Part shown: positions 17,984 to 26,109 of the stretch, in pieces
How positions within the stretch are numbered: the first letter of the stretch is position 1
How the letters are laid out: the number at the start of each line of letters is the position of its first letter
The notes under the pieces: generated by a model
The model's input: only the letters and a program-made list of their open reading frames with translations
Database searches by the model: none
What the model was told of the DNA's origin: nothing
NCBI GenBank assembly: GCA_016790815.1
Contig: JAEUOG010000045.1
Span: 43,802-107,801 of the forward strand
Direction of reading: 5' to 3'
From: Dechloromonas sp.
GTDB lineage: Bacteria; Pseudomonadota; Gammaproteobacteria; Burkholderiales; Rhodocyclaceae
DNA: 64,000 bases
Made by a program: the position numbers and the translations under genes

Positions 17984-19288
17984 GTGCTGATGCCGCGCAC
18001 GCTGCTGGCGCGCACCTTCCTGCTGCTCGCCATGCTCGTGCTGCTGACCACGGCAGCCTGGCTCAGCCTGTTCCGCTACATCGACGCCGAACCGCGGGCG
18101 CGTGAAACTGCCCAGCTGGCGGCTTCTGCGGTCAACCTCATTCGCGCCTCGCTTTTCGCCGCGGCACCGGATAAGCGACTGGGGCTGTTCACCGAATTCT
18201 CCACCCGGGAAGGCATTCGCCTGTTGCCGGCCGAGCCTGAAGACAGGATCGAGGCGCTGCCCGATTCGCGCTTCATCCGCCTCCTGCAGCGCGAGCTGAA
18301 CGCTCGCCTGGGCGAGCACACGCGGATCGCCGCCAGTGTCGACGAGGTTTCCGGCTTCTGGGTCAGTTTTCGTCTCGATGACGCCGATGATGAGGAATAC
18401 TGGCTGGTCCTGCCACGCGAGCGCGCTGCCCGCGACTTCGCCAGCCCCTGGCTGCTCTGGGGCCTGCTTGCCGTGGCGCTGGCCCTGGCCGTCGCCTGGA
18501 TCATTGCCTCACGCATCAGCCGGCCGCTCAAGGCCATGGCGAAATCCGCCGAGACCGTCGGGCGCGGCCAGAAGCCGGCGCCCCTGCCCGAGGATGGCGC
18601 CGAAGAACTCAGCAGACTGGCCGTTGCCTTCAACACCATGGCAGCCGACCTCGAACGCCATGAAAAGGACCGGTCCGAAGTGTTGGCCGGTATTTCGCAC
18701 GACCTGCGCACCCCGCTCACCCGCTTGCGTCTGGAGGCGGAAATGAGCGTCGCCGACAGTGCCCGACAAGCGGTCGTGTCGGACATCGAGCAGATGGAAG
18801 CGGTCATTTCGCAGTTCATGGATTACGCCCGGACGGAATCCGGCGAGGCCCCGGTTGCAACCGATCTCTCCGCCCTGCTCGCCGGCATAGCCGACCGTCA
18901 GCGCTACGTTGGGCACCCGCTGACCACGGCCATCGACGACTTGCCTGAGACGCTGCTCCGGCCGAAAGCGATCACCCGTGCCGTCACCAACCTCATCGAC
19001 AACGCCGTCAAATACGGCGGTGGCGAGATCACGCTGGCCGCTGCTACGGTCAACGGCGAAATTCAGGTCGACATCAGTGACCGCGGCTCCGGCGTTCCGC
19101 CGGACGAGATCGAGCGTCTAAAACGCCCCTTCACCCGGCTCGAAAATGCTCGCACCAACGCGACCGGCACAGGTCTCGGGCTGGCCATCGTCGAGCGCAT
19201 CGCCCGGCTGCATGAAGGGCGCCTCGATCTGCTGCCCAACCCCGGCGGCGGCCTGCTCGTTCGCCTCGTGCTGCCGATCAGGCGCTGA
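17984..19288 (+). CDS. envZ: EnvZ-type sensor histidine kinase
   Basis: A 434-residue kinase with a signal-anchor helix (about 9-27), a periplasmic domain, a second helix (about 145-167), HAMP (SRISRPLKAMAKSAETVGRG), the dimerisation box SHDLRTPLTRLRLE, the N-box NLIDNAVKYGG and glycine boxes DRGSGVP and GTGLGLAIVERIARLH. The GTG at 17984 is supported by an AAGGA nine bases upstream; an ATG two codons later is an alternative. It pairs with the OmpR-type regulator upstream. Its 3' end overlaps the convergent thpR gene by 11 bp. Confidence 0.92.
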   Translation: MLMPRTLLARTFLLLAMLVLLTTAAWLSLFRYIDAEPRARETAQLAASAVNLIRASLFAAAPDKRLGLFTEFSTREGIRLLPAEPEDRIEALPDSRFIRLLQRELNARLGEHTRIAASVDEVSGFWVSFRLDDADDEEYWLVLPRERAARDFASPWLLWGLLAVALALAVAWIIASRISRPLKAMAKSAETVGRGQKPAPLPEDGAEELSRLAVAFNTMAADLERHEKDRSEVLAGISHDLRTPLTRLRLEAEMSVADSARQAVVSDIEQMEAVISQFMDYARTESGEAPVATDLSALLAGIADRQRYVGHPLTTAIDDLPETLLRPKAITRAVTNLIDNAVKYGGGEITLAAATVNGEIQVDISDRGSGVPPDEIERLKRPFTRLENARTNATGTGLGLAIVERIARLHEGRLDLLPNPGGGLLVRLVLPIRR

Positions 19289-19874
19289 GGCCAGCCGTCA
19301 GCGGAAACTCGCCGATTATCCGGTAGGACGAGCCGAGCGCCGACAGCGTCGAGCGCACCAGCACGAAATGGGCGTTTCGCCAGACCAAGGGTGCTATCGC
19401 TGGCAGCGGGCGACGTTCAGTCGGTGCAGTCGCCTCCGGCACGCGGCGGACCAGCGTGACATGCGGCACGAAATCCCGGCCCTCGCCACCGACGCGAAAT
19501 CCCGCCCGCGCCAGCGCCTTGCGCAACTGGACTGAAAGCTCGCCCAACGCTGCAACGGGTGTCCCGCATCCAGCCCAGATCAAATGGTTGTGCGACCAGA
19601 AACCGAGCTGGTCGATGCCGATGGCGAACGGTGCGACGCGAACACTGGCTGCGGCGGACGCCAGATCAGGCAAACGCGCCTCGGCAACGTTGCCGAGGAA
19701 AGCCAGCGTCAGGTGGATGGTGTCGCGCCGGGTGGCGCGTCCGCCAAAGGCCAGGGCGGCGTTGTCGGCGATGGTGCCGAGGCGCTCGGCCACCTCAGGC
19801 GATGGCCAGAGGGCGAAGAAAACTCTGGCCGTAGCCGGTTTGGGCGGTTTCTGGTTTTGGCGCTCAGCCGACAC
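19278..19874 (-). CDS. thpR: RNA 2',3'-cyclic phosphodiesterase
   Basis: A 198-residue 2H phosphoesterase of the LigT/ThpR type that opens 2',3'-cyclic phosphates on RNA ends. The two HxTx motifs are HLTLAFLG and HVTLVRR, and [12 protein letters not shown] begins the conserved domain. The best start is a GTG at 19874, overlapping the ispF end by 11 bp; upstream sequence in this frame is antisense-like and compositionally unlike the domain. Confidence 0.88.
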   Translation of the reverse strand: MSAERQNQKPPKPATARVFFALWPSPEVAERLGTIADNAALAFGGRATRRDTIHLTLAFLGNVAEARLPDLASAAASVRVAPFAIGIDQLGFWSHNHLIWAGCGTPVAALGELSVQLRKALARAGFRVGGEGRDFVPHVTLVRRVPEATAPTERRPLPAIAPLVWRNAHFVLVRSTLSALGSSYRIIGEFPLTAGLSA

Positions 19875-20346
19875 GTTCCACCAGCGCGATGGCCTGCGCT
19901 TCGATGGCCTCCTCGCGACCGAGGTAACCGAGGCGCTCGTTGGTCTTGCCCTTGATATTGACGCAGTCGGCGGCAATGCCGAGGTCGGCGGCAACGTTGG
20001 CGACCATCGCCGCGGCGTGCGGGGCGAGCTTGGGCTGCTGGGCGATCAACGTCGCATCGACATTGACCGGCCGCCAGCCGCGTTCGGCCAATAGTGCAAC
20101 GGCGGCGCGCAGAAGAACGCGGCTGTCGGCACCTTTGTAACGCGGGTCGGTATCGGGAAAATGGCGGCCGATGTCGCCGAACCCGACGGCGCCGAGCAGT
20201 GCATCGGTGATCGCATGGAGCAGCGCATCGGCGTCGGAATGACCGAGCAGCCCGGTTGCGTGCGGAATCTCGACGCCGCCGAGGATCAGCTTGCGGCCTT
20301 CGACCAGCTTGTGCACATCGTAGCCCTGCCCGACGCGGAAATTCAT
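19864..20346 (-). CDS. ispF: 2-C-methyl-D-erythritol 2,4-cyclodiphosphate synthase
   Basis: A 160-residue enzyme of the MEP isoprenoid pathway that converts CDP-ME-2-phosphate to the cyclodiphosphate. [11 protein letters not shown] binds zinc and substrate, [22 protein letters not shown] carries the second metal ligand, and [19 protein letters not shown] and [11 protein letters not shown] are family blocks. The start ATG at 20346 follows a conserved [10 protein letters not shown] opening and overlaps the ispD stop by 4 bp. Trimeric, cytoplasmic. Confidence 0.96.
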   Translation of the reverse strand: MNFRVGQGYDVHKLVEGRKLILGGVEIPHATGLLGHSDADALLHAITDALLGAVGFGDIGRHFPDTDPRYKGADSRVLLRAAVALLAERGWRPVNVDATLIAQQPKLAPHAAAMVANVAADLGIAADCVNIKGKTNERLGYLGREEAIEAQAIALVERVG

Positions 20347-21029
20347 TTTCGTGCCCTCAGGATCATGGCGGCCAAGGCGAGGTCGGCCGGATAGGTGACT
20401 TTCAGATTGGTCGAATCGCCGCGCACCAGTTTCGGCTGGAGGCCCATGGCCTCGATGGCGCCGGCTTCGTCGGTGACGGCCATGGCGTTTTTGAGCGATT
20501 TTTCCAGTTGACCGTAGCGGAACATCTGCGGCGTCTGCGCCTGCCACAAACCGTCGCGCGGTTCGGTGGATGCGACGCGCTGCTCGGCATCGGCCCGTTT
20601 GATAGTATCGGCAACCGGCACGGCGAGAATGCCGCCGACCGGATCGTTGGCCAATTCAGAAAACAGCGCATCGAGCATGGCCGCCGAGAGGCAGGGTCGC
20701 GCGGCGTCGTGAACAAGAATCCAGTCGTCGTCAGCAGCCACCATCGCCGCAGCACCCAAGCCGTTGCTAACGCTCTCCGCTCGCGTCGCCCCGCCGTAGC
20801 GCACTGTTTCGAGCTTGGAACCGAGTTCGCTCCAGTCGAAACGCGGCCACCAGGTGTCGTCCGGGGCCAGCACGACCCACACCCGTTCGATGTCCGGGCA
20901 GGCGGTCAACGCCTTCAAGGTATGGAAAATCAGCGGGCGACCGAGCAGGTCGAGATACTGTTTCGGCTTCTCGCTACCGAAGCGGGAACCGCTGCCGGCA
21001 GCGGGAACGATTGCGTAATGGCGTTGCAT
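20343..21029 (-). CDS. ispD: 2-C-methyl-D-erythritol 4-phosphate cytidylyltransferase
   Basis: A 228-residue nucleotidyltransferase preceding ispF in the MEP pathway. The CTP-binding loop is [20 protein letters not shown], and [22 protein letters not shown] and [13 protein letters not shown] are diagnostic. ispD-ispF coupling through an ATGA overlap is typical of proteobacteria. A segment near 20503 (TTTTTCCAGTTGACCG) resembles the dispersed repeat core but encodes the ordinary family sequence here, so I did not count it. Confidence 0.96.
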   Translation of the reverse strand: MQRHYAIVPAAGSGSRFGSEKPKQYLDLLGRPLIFHTLKALTACPDIERVWVVLAPDDTWWPRFDWSELGSKLETVRYGGATRAESVSNGLGAAAMVAADDDWILVHDAARPCLSAAMLDALFSELANDPVGGILAVPVADTIKRADAEQRVASTEPRDGLWQAQTPQMFRYGQLEKSLKNAMAVTDEAGAIEAMGLQPKLVRGDSTNLKVTYPADLALAAMILRARK

Positions 21030-21070
21030 GGCTTAATTTTACTTAAGAACCATCGCAAAAGAGGATTCGC

Positions 21071-22327
21071 ATGAGCTTCGTCGCTCCGGAACTGCTCGAG
21101 CCGGTCAAGGCTTTCTCGACGGCATTGGGCATCGGCCTTCTCATCGGGATGGAGCGCGAACGCCGGCCTGATTCTGCAGCCGGGCTGCGCACCTTCTCGC
21201 TGGTCGCCATGCTCGGCTGCCTGTTTGCACTGCTCAGCGAACGAACGGGGGGCGCATGGCTGCTAGCCGTCGGCCTCTTGGTCATTGCTGCCGCCATGAT
21301 CGCCTCGAATTTCTCGGCGCAGCAGGAGGAACAGTACCGGGGCTTCACTTCCGAAGCGGCCATCATCATTACCTACGGGCTGGGCGCCGCCGTCTGGTTC
21401 GGTTATTCGACGCTGGCCGTCATGCTTGCCATCACGACCACCATCCTCCTCTACTTCAAGGCCGAACTGCGCCAGTTCAGCGAACGAACGACACCCAAGG
21501 ATATCAACTCCATCCTGCAGTTCGCCGTGCTCTCGCTGGTCATCCTGCCCATCCTGCCGAGCCAGGATTTCGGGCCGTACAACGCGATCAACCCGCGCCA
21601 GGTCTGGTACATGGTCGTGCTGATCTCCGGTCTCGCATTGGCCGGTTACCTGGCCCTGCGCATCGTCGGCGCCCGTCACGGCGCGGCGCTGCTCGGCATT
21701 TTCGGTGGTCTGGCCTCGTCGACCGCAACCACCATGATGTTCTCCCGTCATGCCCGCGACCATGCCCACCTCGTCCGCATGTCGGCCATCGTCATCCTGA
21801 TCGCCAACATCATGGTGATGATCCGCATCGGCATCGTTGCCGGCATCGTCGCCCCAACGCTGATCCTCCCGGTCGCGACCGTCTTCGCCTGCGGCATCGT
21901 CCCCGGCCTGGCGCTCACGCTTTACAGCTGGCGCACCCTGGTCGCAGCCGGCGACCTGCCGATGCCGGAAGTAAAGAATCCGACCGAACTGAAAACCGCC
22001 ATTTCCTTCGGCCTGCTCTACGCCATCGTGCTGCTGGCCTCGGCCTGGCTGCAGGACATCGCTGGCAACAGCGGTGTCTTCATCGTGGCCATGGTCTCGG
22101 GCCTGACCGATGCTGATGCCAGCGTGCTGTCCAGCCTGCGCATGTTCAACCTGCAAAAACTGGGGGGGGACGGTGCCGTCATCGCCGTCACGCTCGCCCT
22201 GATGGCCAATCTGGTCTTCAAGATCGGCCTCGTCCTCAGCATCGGCGGCACCAATCTGGCCCGCCACGCCCTGCCCGGCCTGCTCGCCATCGGCGGCGGC
22301 ATGGCTACCGGACTCCTCCTCGTTTAA
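21071..22327 (+). CDS. MgtC/SapB-DUF4010 membrane protein
   Basis: A 418-residue integral membrane protein. The N-terminal third (FSTALGIGLLIGMERERR, GLRTFSLVAMLGCLFALL) is the MgtC/SapB domain with its conserved E-R-E-R loop; the rest (INSILQFAVLSLVILPILP, GLASSTATTMMFSRHAR, VSGLTDADASVLSSL) is DUF4010. About ten to twelve helices are visible. Function is not established; MgtC proteins affect Mg-limited growth and ATP synthase. A GAGG-type ribosome site precedes the start. It lies 10 bp upstream of the MEMO1-like gene and may be co-transcribed with it. Confidence 0.85.
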   Translation: MSFVAPELLEPVKAFSTALGIGLLIGMERERRPDSAAGLRTFSLVAMLGCLFALLSERTGGAWLLAVGLLVIAAAMIASNFSAQQEEQYRGFTSEAAIIITYGLGAAVWFGYSTLAVMLAITTTILLYFKAELRQFSERTTPKDINSILQFAVLSLVILPILPSQDFGPYNAINPRQVWYMVVLISGLALAGYLALRIVGARHGAALLGIFGGLASSTATTMMFSRHARDHAHLVRMSAIVILIANIMVMIRIGIVAGIVAPTLILPVATVFACGIVPGLALTLYSWRTLVAAGDLPMPEVKNPTELKTAISFGLLYAIVLLASAWLQDIAGNSGVFIVAMVSGLTDADASVLSSLRMFNLQKLGGDGAVIAVTLALMANLVFKIGLVLSIGGTNLARHALPGLLAIGGGMATGLLLV

Positions 22328-22337
22328 GGAGACGACC

Positions 22338-23144
22338 ATGATCATCAACACGCGCCCTCCCGCCGTCGCCGGCAGTTTTTACCCCGGTGATCCGGCCACA
22401 CTCTCGGCCACGATCGAGCGTCTTCTCGCCGGCGCCGACGCCGTTCCCGGCATTCAACCCAAGGCGCTGATCGTGCCGCACGCCGGCTATGTCTATTCCG
22501 GCTCGACAGCCGCCACGGCCTACGCCACGCTGGCACCCTGGGCGAAAACCATCCGTCGCGTCATCCTGCTCGGCCCGACGCACCGCGTTGCCGTCGATGG
22601 CATCGCGCTGCCCGAGGCTGAAGTGTTTTCGACGCCGCTCGGCCCGATCCGGCTTGATGCCCAGGCTATCGCCGCCATCGCCGAGCTGCCGCAAATCGTT
22701 TTCAGCGACCATGTTCATGCCTTCGAGCATTCGCTGGAGGTGCACCTGCCTTTCCTGCAGCGCGTGCTGGCGCAATTCACGCTCGTTCCGCTGGCCGTCG
22801 GCCACGCCACGCCGGAAGCGGTCGCCGACGTTCTCGAACGGCTCTGGGACGGCCCGGAAACCCTGATCGTCGTCAGCTCCGACCTCTCGCACTTCCTGCC
22901 CTACAGCACGGCGCAGCAAGTCGATAGCAACACCTGCCGGCACATCCTGCAACTGGATACGCACATCAACCCCGAGCAGGCTTGCGGTGCCTACCCGATC
23001 AACGGCCTGCTGCTCGCCGCCCGCCGGCGCGGCCTGACCCCGGCGCTGCTCGGCCTCTGCAATTCCGGCGACACGGCTGGCGACAAGAACCGTGTCGTGG
23101 GTTACGCCGCCTTTTCGTTCACCGAGGCCGGCCATCATGCCTGA
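22338..23144 (+). CDS. amrB: AmmeMemoRadiSam system protein B (MEMO1-like)
   Basis: A 268-residue protein of the MEMO family: TRPPAVAGSFYPGDPATLSA at the N-terminus, LIVPHAGYVYSG, VILLGPTHRV, HSLEVHLPFLQRVL and SSDLSHFLPY. The conserved histidines and aspartate form a metal-dependent dioxygenase-like site in relatives, but the bacterial reaction is unknown. It is followed by the AMMECR1 gene with an 8-bp overlap and then by the radical SAM gene, giving the standard AmmeMemoRadiSam triad. A clear AAGGAGA ribosome site precedes the start. Confidence 0.92.
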   Translation: MIINTRPPAVAGSFYPGDPATLSATIERLLAGADAVPGIQPKALIVPHAGYVYSGSTAATAYATLAPWAKTIRRVILLGPTHRVAVDGIALPEAEVFSTPLGPIRLDAQAIAAIAELPQIVFSDHVHAFEHSLEVHLPFLQRVLAQFTLVPLAVGHATPEAVADVLERLWDGPETLIVVSSDLSHFLPYSTAQQVDSNTCRHILQLDTHINPEQACGAYPINGLLLAARRRGLTPALLGLCNSGDTAGDKNRVVGYAAFSFTEAGHHA

Positions 23145-23685
23145 GCTCGGCACAAGCCTGCTGACGCTGGCCCGCAATGCCATCGCCGCCCGTTTTGGCC
23201 AGGAGGGCGCTGCTGCGGTCGACTGCCCGGAATTGCACAAAATGGGCGCCACCTTCGTCACGCTGACCCAACACGGCGACCTGCGCGGCTGCATCGGCAG
23301 CCTGGAAGCCTGGCGGCCACTGCTGCAGGACGTTCAGGAAAACGCCATCGCCGCCGCCTTTCGCGACCCCCGCTTCGAACCGCTGACAGCCAAGGAATTA
23401 CCGGTCACCCGCGTCGAGGTCTCGCTGCTGACGCCGGCCGAGCCGATATTCTTCACCAGCGAGGCCGATGCATTGGCCCAGCTTCGCCCGGAAATAGACG
23501 GCGTGATTTTCACCGCCGGCAACCGTCGCTCGACCTTCCTGCCGCAGGTCTGGGAACAGTTGCCCGGTCCGGCCAGCTTCATGGCCCACCTCAAACAAAA
23601 GGCCGGGCTGCCAGCCAACTACTGGGGTTCGGATGTCCATCTTGCACGCTATGGCGTCAAAAAGTGGAAGGAGGCTACGCCATGA
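23137..23685 (+). CDS. amrA: AmmeMemoRadiSam system protein A (AMMECR1-like)
   Basis: A 182-residue AMMECR1 domain protein. The family signature LRGCIGSLEAWRPLLQDVQ is present, followed by FRDPRFEPLTAKELPVTRVEVSLL and STFLPQVWEQLPGPASFMAHLKQKAGLP. The human homologue is linked to a contiguous gene syndrome; no biochemical role is agreed. The start ATG at 23137 lies inside the end of the MEMO gene, and its own end contains the ribosome site of the radical SAM gene, so expression of the three is tightly coupled. Confidence 0.92.
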   Translation: MPELGTSLLTLARNAIAARFGQEGAAAVDCPELHKMGATFVTLTQHGDLRGCIGSLEAWRPLLQDVQENAIAAAFRDPRFEPLTAKELPVTRVEVSLLTPAEPIFFTSEADALAQLRPEIDGVIFTAGNRRSTFLPQVWEQLPGPASFMAHLKQKAGLPANYWGSDVHLARYGVKKWKEATP

Positions 23686-24776
23686 GCCCCACCGAATCAG
23701 TATTCCCGGGCCGCTGGTGGCACGCCCTGCCGGACGGTCGCGTCCAGTGCGATCTCTGTCCGCGCGACTGCCAGTTGCACGAAGGCCAGCGCGGCGCCTG
23801 CTTCGTCCGCCAGATGATCAATGGCGCCATGCAGTTGACGACCTATGGCCGCTCGTCGGGCTTCTGCATCGACCCCGTCGAGAAAAAGCCGCTCAACCAC
23901 TTTTACCCGGGCAGCAGCATCCTGTCCTTCGGCACCGCCGGCTGCAACCTGGCCTGCCGCTTCTGCCAGAATTGGGACATCTCGAAATCGAAAGACATGG
24001 ACCGCCTGATGGACGCGGCCAGCCCGCAAACGATTGCCACAGCCGCCCGGCGCTACGGCGCCGACAGCGTGGCCTACACCTACAACGACCCGGTCATCTT
24101 CGCCGAGTACGCCATCGACACGGCACTCGCCTGCCGCGAGCAGGGCATCCGCAACGTTGCCGTCACCGCCGGCTACATCCATCCGGCACCCGCGCGCGAG
24201 TTCTTTGCCGTCATGGACGCCGCCAACGTCGACCTCAAGGCCTTCACCGAAAGTTTCTATCACAAGCTCTGCGTCGCCCACCTGCAACCGGTGCTCGACA
24301 TCCTGGCCTACATTCACCACGAAACCGACTGCTGGCTGGAGATCACGACCCTGCTCATCCCCGGCGAGAACGACAGCGCACAGGAAGTCAAAGAGCTGAG
24401 CAGCTGGGTTGCCAAGGAACTCGGGCCGGACGTGCCGCTGCATTTCTCGGCTTTCCACCCCGACTGGAAAATGAACGACCTGCCGCCGACGACGCCAGCC
24501 ACGCTGATGCAAGCCCGGCGCATTGCCCTCGACGCCGGGTTGCACCACGTATTCACCGGCAACGTCCATGATCCGGAAGGCGGCACCACCTTCTGCCCGA
24601 ATTGCCACGCCGCGCTGATCGTCCGCGACTGGTACGACATCCAGCGCTACGGCCTGACGGCAGAAGGCCGTTGCCCGCACTGCTCGACCGCCATCGCCGG
24701 CCGCTTTGGCAAGATGCTCGGCCGCGACGGCAAGGCCTTCGGCCCGAAGCGCATTCCGGTCCAACTCTCGGCATGA
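23682..24776 (+). CDS. amrS: AmmeMemoRadiSam system radical SAM enzyme
   Basis: A 364-residue radical SAM enzyme. An N-terminal cysteine group (CDLCPRDCQLHEGQRGAC) precedes the SAM cluster motif CNLACRFCQNW; AYTYNDPVIFAEY and VTAGYIHPAP are typical of this PflA-like subfamily. The C-terminus has a zinc-ribbon pair (CPNC and CPHC, about residues 307-337). AAGGAGG seven bases upstream fixes the ATG at 23682, which overlaps the AMMECR1 stop by 4 bp. The substrate is unknown; a protein or peptide modification with the MEMO and AMMECR1 partners is the usual guess. Confidence 0.93.
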   Translation: MSPTESVFPGRWWHALPDGRVQCDLCPRDCQLHEGQRGACFVRQMINGAMQLTTYGRSSGFCIDPVEKKPLNHFYPGSSILSFGTAGCNLACRFCQNWDISKSKDMDRLMDAASPQTIATAARRYGADSVAYTYNDPVIFAEYAIDTALACREQGIRNVAVTAGYIHPAPAREFFAVMDAANVDLKAFTESFYHKLCVAHLQPVLDILAYIHHETDCWLEITTLLIPGENDSAQEVKELSSWVAKELGPDVPLHFSAFHPDWKMNDLPPTTPATLMQARRIALDAGLHHVFTGNVHDPEGGTTFCPNCHAALIVRDWYDIQRYGLTAEGRCPHCSTAIAGRFGKMLGRDGKAFGPKRIPVQLSA

Positions 24777-25366
24777 AGCGCTTCATCACGCTGCAAACCC
24801 CGCACGGCTCGCTGCACGGCCAGCTGGATCTGCCCAACAGCCCGCGCTGCCTCGTCGTGGTCGCCCGCGCCCATCACGCGGCGGAGGATGCGGCCATTTC
24901 GTCGTCGTTCGCCGAATTCGGCTGCGCCACCCTCTCGACGGAACTGCTCACCGCGCACGAGGTGCAATTCGCCGACGCGACGCAAAACGTGCCACGCCTG
25001 ACCCATCGCCTGATCGACATCCTCGATCTGGCCCGCAACGATGGCGACATGGAGAGATTGCCGCTCGCCATCTACGCCAGCGGCGACGTCGCGCCTGCCG
25101 CCATTCGTGCCGCGGCGCAGCGCGATACGCAAGTCAGGTCCGTCGCCTGCCACGGCGGATTGATTGATCGGGCTGGTGTGCAGGCGCTCGACCTGCTCGT
25201 CGCGCCGCTGCTCATGCTCTTTGACGCCAACGACCTTGCCTGCCAGACGGCCTGCCAGCGGGCGACCAGGCACCTGATCTGCACGCACGCCACCCAGGTT
25301 CTGGGCATCGGTGACGACCCGGCAGCCCCTGCGGCGATTTGGTTTTTGGGGAATTTTTCGAGTTGA
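24773..25366 (+). CDS. Alpha/beta-hydrolase-like protein, nucleophile apparently lost
   Basis: A 197-residue protein coupled to the radical SAM gene by an ATGA overlap. The layout (LVVVARAHHAAEDAAISSSF, then LSTELLT, then LPLAIYASGDVAPAAIRAAA, then VRSVACHGGLIDRAG, then APLLMLFDAND) follows the dienelactone-hydrolase-like proteins that often have GASTGAA as the nucleophile elbow. Here the elbow reads ASGDVAP, so the catalytic serine position seems replaced. It may bind rather than hydrolyse. The last residues (FLGNFSS) are encoded within a copy of the dispersed repeat lying antisense to the gene. Confidence 0.6.
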   Translation: MKRFITLQTPHGSLHGQLDLPNSPRCLVVVARAHHAAEDAAISSSFAEFGCATLSTELLTAHEVQFADATQNVPRLTHRLIDILDLARNDGDMERLPLAIYASGDVAPAAIRAAAQRDTQVRSVACHGGLIDRAGVQALDLLVAPLLMLFDANDLACQTACQRATRHLICTHATQVLGIGDDPAAPAAIWFLGNFSS

Positions 25367-25375
25367 CCGCAGAAT
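25343..25375 (-). repeat. Dispersed 33-bp element, copy D (end of hydrolase-like gene)
   Basis: On the minus strand it reads TTCTGCGGTCAACTCG, then AAAAATT, then CCCCAAAAACC. This is a diverged copy (ACTCG instead of ACCGG). It spans the stop codon of the rightward gene at 25366, in the opposite orientation. Confidence 0.6.
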
Positions 25376-25447
25376 TTCGGAATGGCAATGGCATTCTGCC
25401 GAATGCCGACTACACTGAATATGTAACCAACGATTCAGGAGACTCCG

Positions 25448-25663
25448 ATGTCCTTCTTCGATTCCCCCCTCGCCAGATGCGAAGCCGTTCGCCAGATGGT
25501 TCTGACCGATGAAACCCAGGCCGAATGCGTCCGCGAACACGATTGTCCGCCCGGCTTAAAATGCCCGCTATGCGGCTATTTCACCGAATCCAGTGGCATC
25601 AGTGAAGAAGCCAGCGAGCAGGTGCTCAGTGCTGCTCAGTCGGTGACGCTCGCGAAGCACTGA
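25448..25663 (+). CDS. Small cysteine-motif protein
   Basis: A 71-residue protein with a strong ribosome site (CAGGAGA, seven bases before the ATG). The middle contains C-x6-C-x5-C-x2-C (CVREHDCPPGLKCPLCGYF), which could hold one zinc ion or iron. No membrane or export signal is visible. I do not recognise a family. Its 3' end overlaps the next leftward frame by about 38 bp. The good start signal and spaced cysteines argue that it is real. Confidence 0.6.
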   Translation: MSFFDSPLARCEAVRQMVLTDETQAECVREHDCPPGLKCPLCGYFTESSGISEEASEQVLSAAQSVTLAKH

Positions 25664-25865
25664 CATCAGGCGCCAGTGGCGTGGCATTCCGTGCCCCGTC
25701 ACGCGCTGGCCGGCTCAGCCAGGCCTTGCCGCAATCCACACCCAAGTTGAACAGGCGACGCTCGATATTGACTCGCCGATCAACGAACCCTACGGGCAAG
25801 GCGACGTCTGCCCGGCGTCGTTGTTCCCGCTCGCGGCGCTCGCCATTCAGATTTGAATCACTCAT
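25626..25865 (-). CDS. Hypothetical Arg-rich small protein
   Basis: A 79-residue frame from the ATG at 25865 with CGGAA five bases upstream. The central RREREQRRRADVALPVGFVD and RRVNIERRLFNLGVDCGKAW look structured, whereas the tail is Ala/Ser/Pro-rich. No family is recognised. It converges on, and overlaps, the cysteine-motif gene at 25448. One of the two overlapping frames may not be expressed; codon usage here looks normal for both. Confidence 0.4.
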   Translation of the reverse strand: MSDSNLNGERREREQRRRADVALPVGFVDRRVNIERRLFNLGVDCGKAWLSRPARDGARNATPLAPDVSASRASPTEQH

Positions 25866-26109
25866 GTCGTTCCGTTGTTGATTGAAAATTTCAGACCAGT
25901 CGATTGCCGACCGAGTCTTTGGTTCCCGGTTACCCATCTGGCAAAAAGAAACATCATGCGACCCGGATGATACCACTCCAAATTACCTGATCATCATTTC
26001 CCAAGCCAGCGCGTCGGACTGCCCGATCTTGAAGTAGGTGTCGCTCGACGCCAATGCGCCTTTCCCGAATTGCCTGTTTTCCACGCATCGAGCCGGTCAG
26101 CGAAAATCG

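Noticed and set aside
20498-20520. TTTTTCCAGTTGACCG in ispD as another repeat copy
   Set aside because: It encodes ordinary IspD sequence, has a changed core (CCAGT) and lacks the distal AAAAATC/GATTTTTGCC half.
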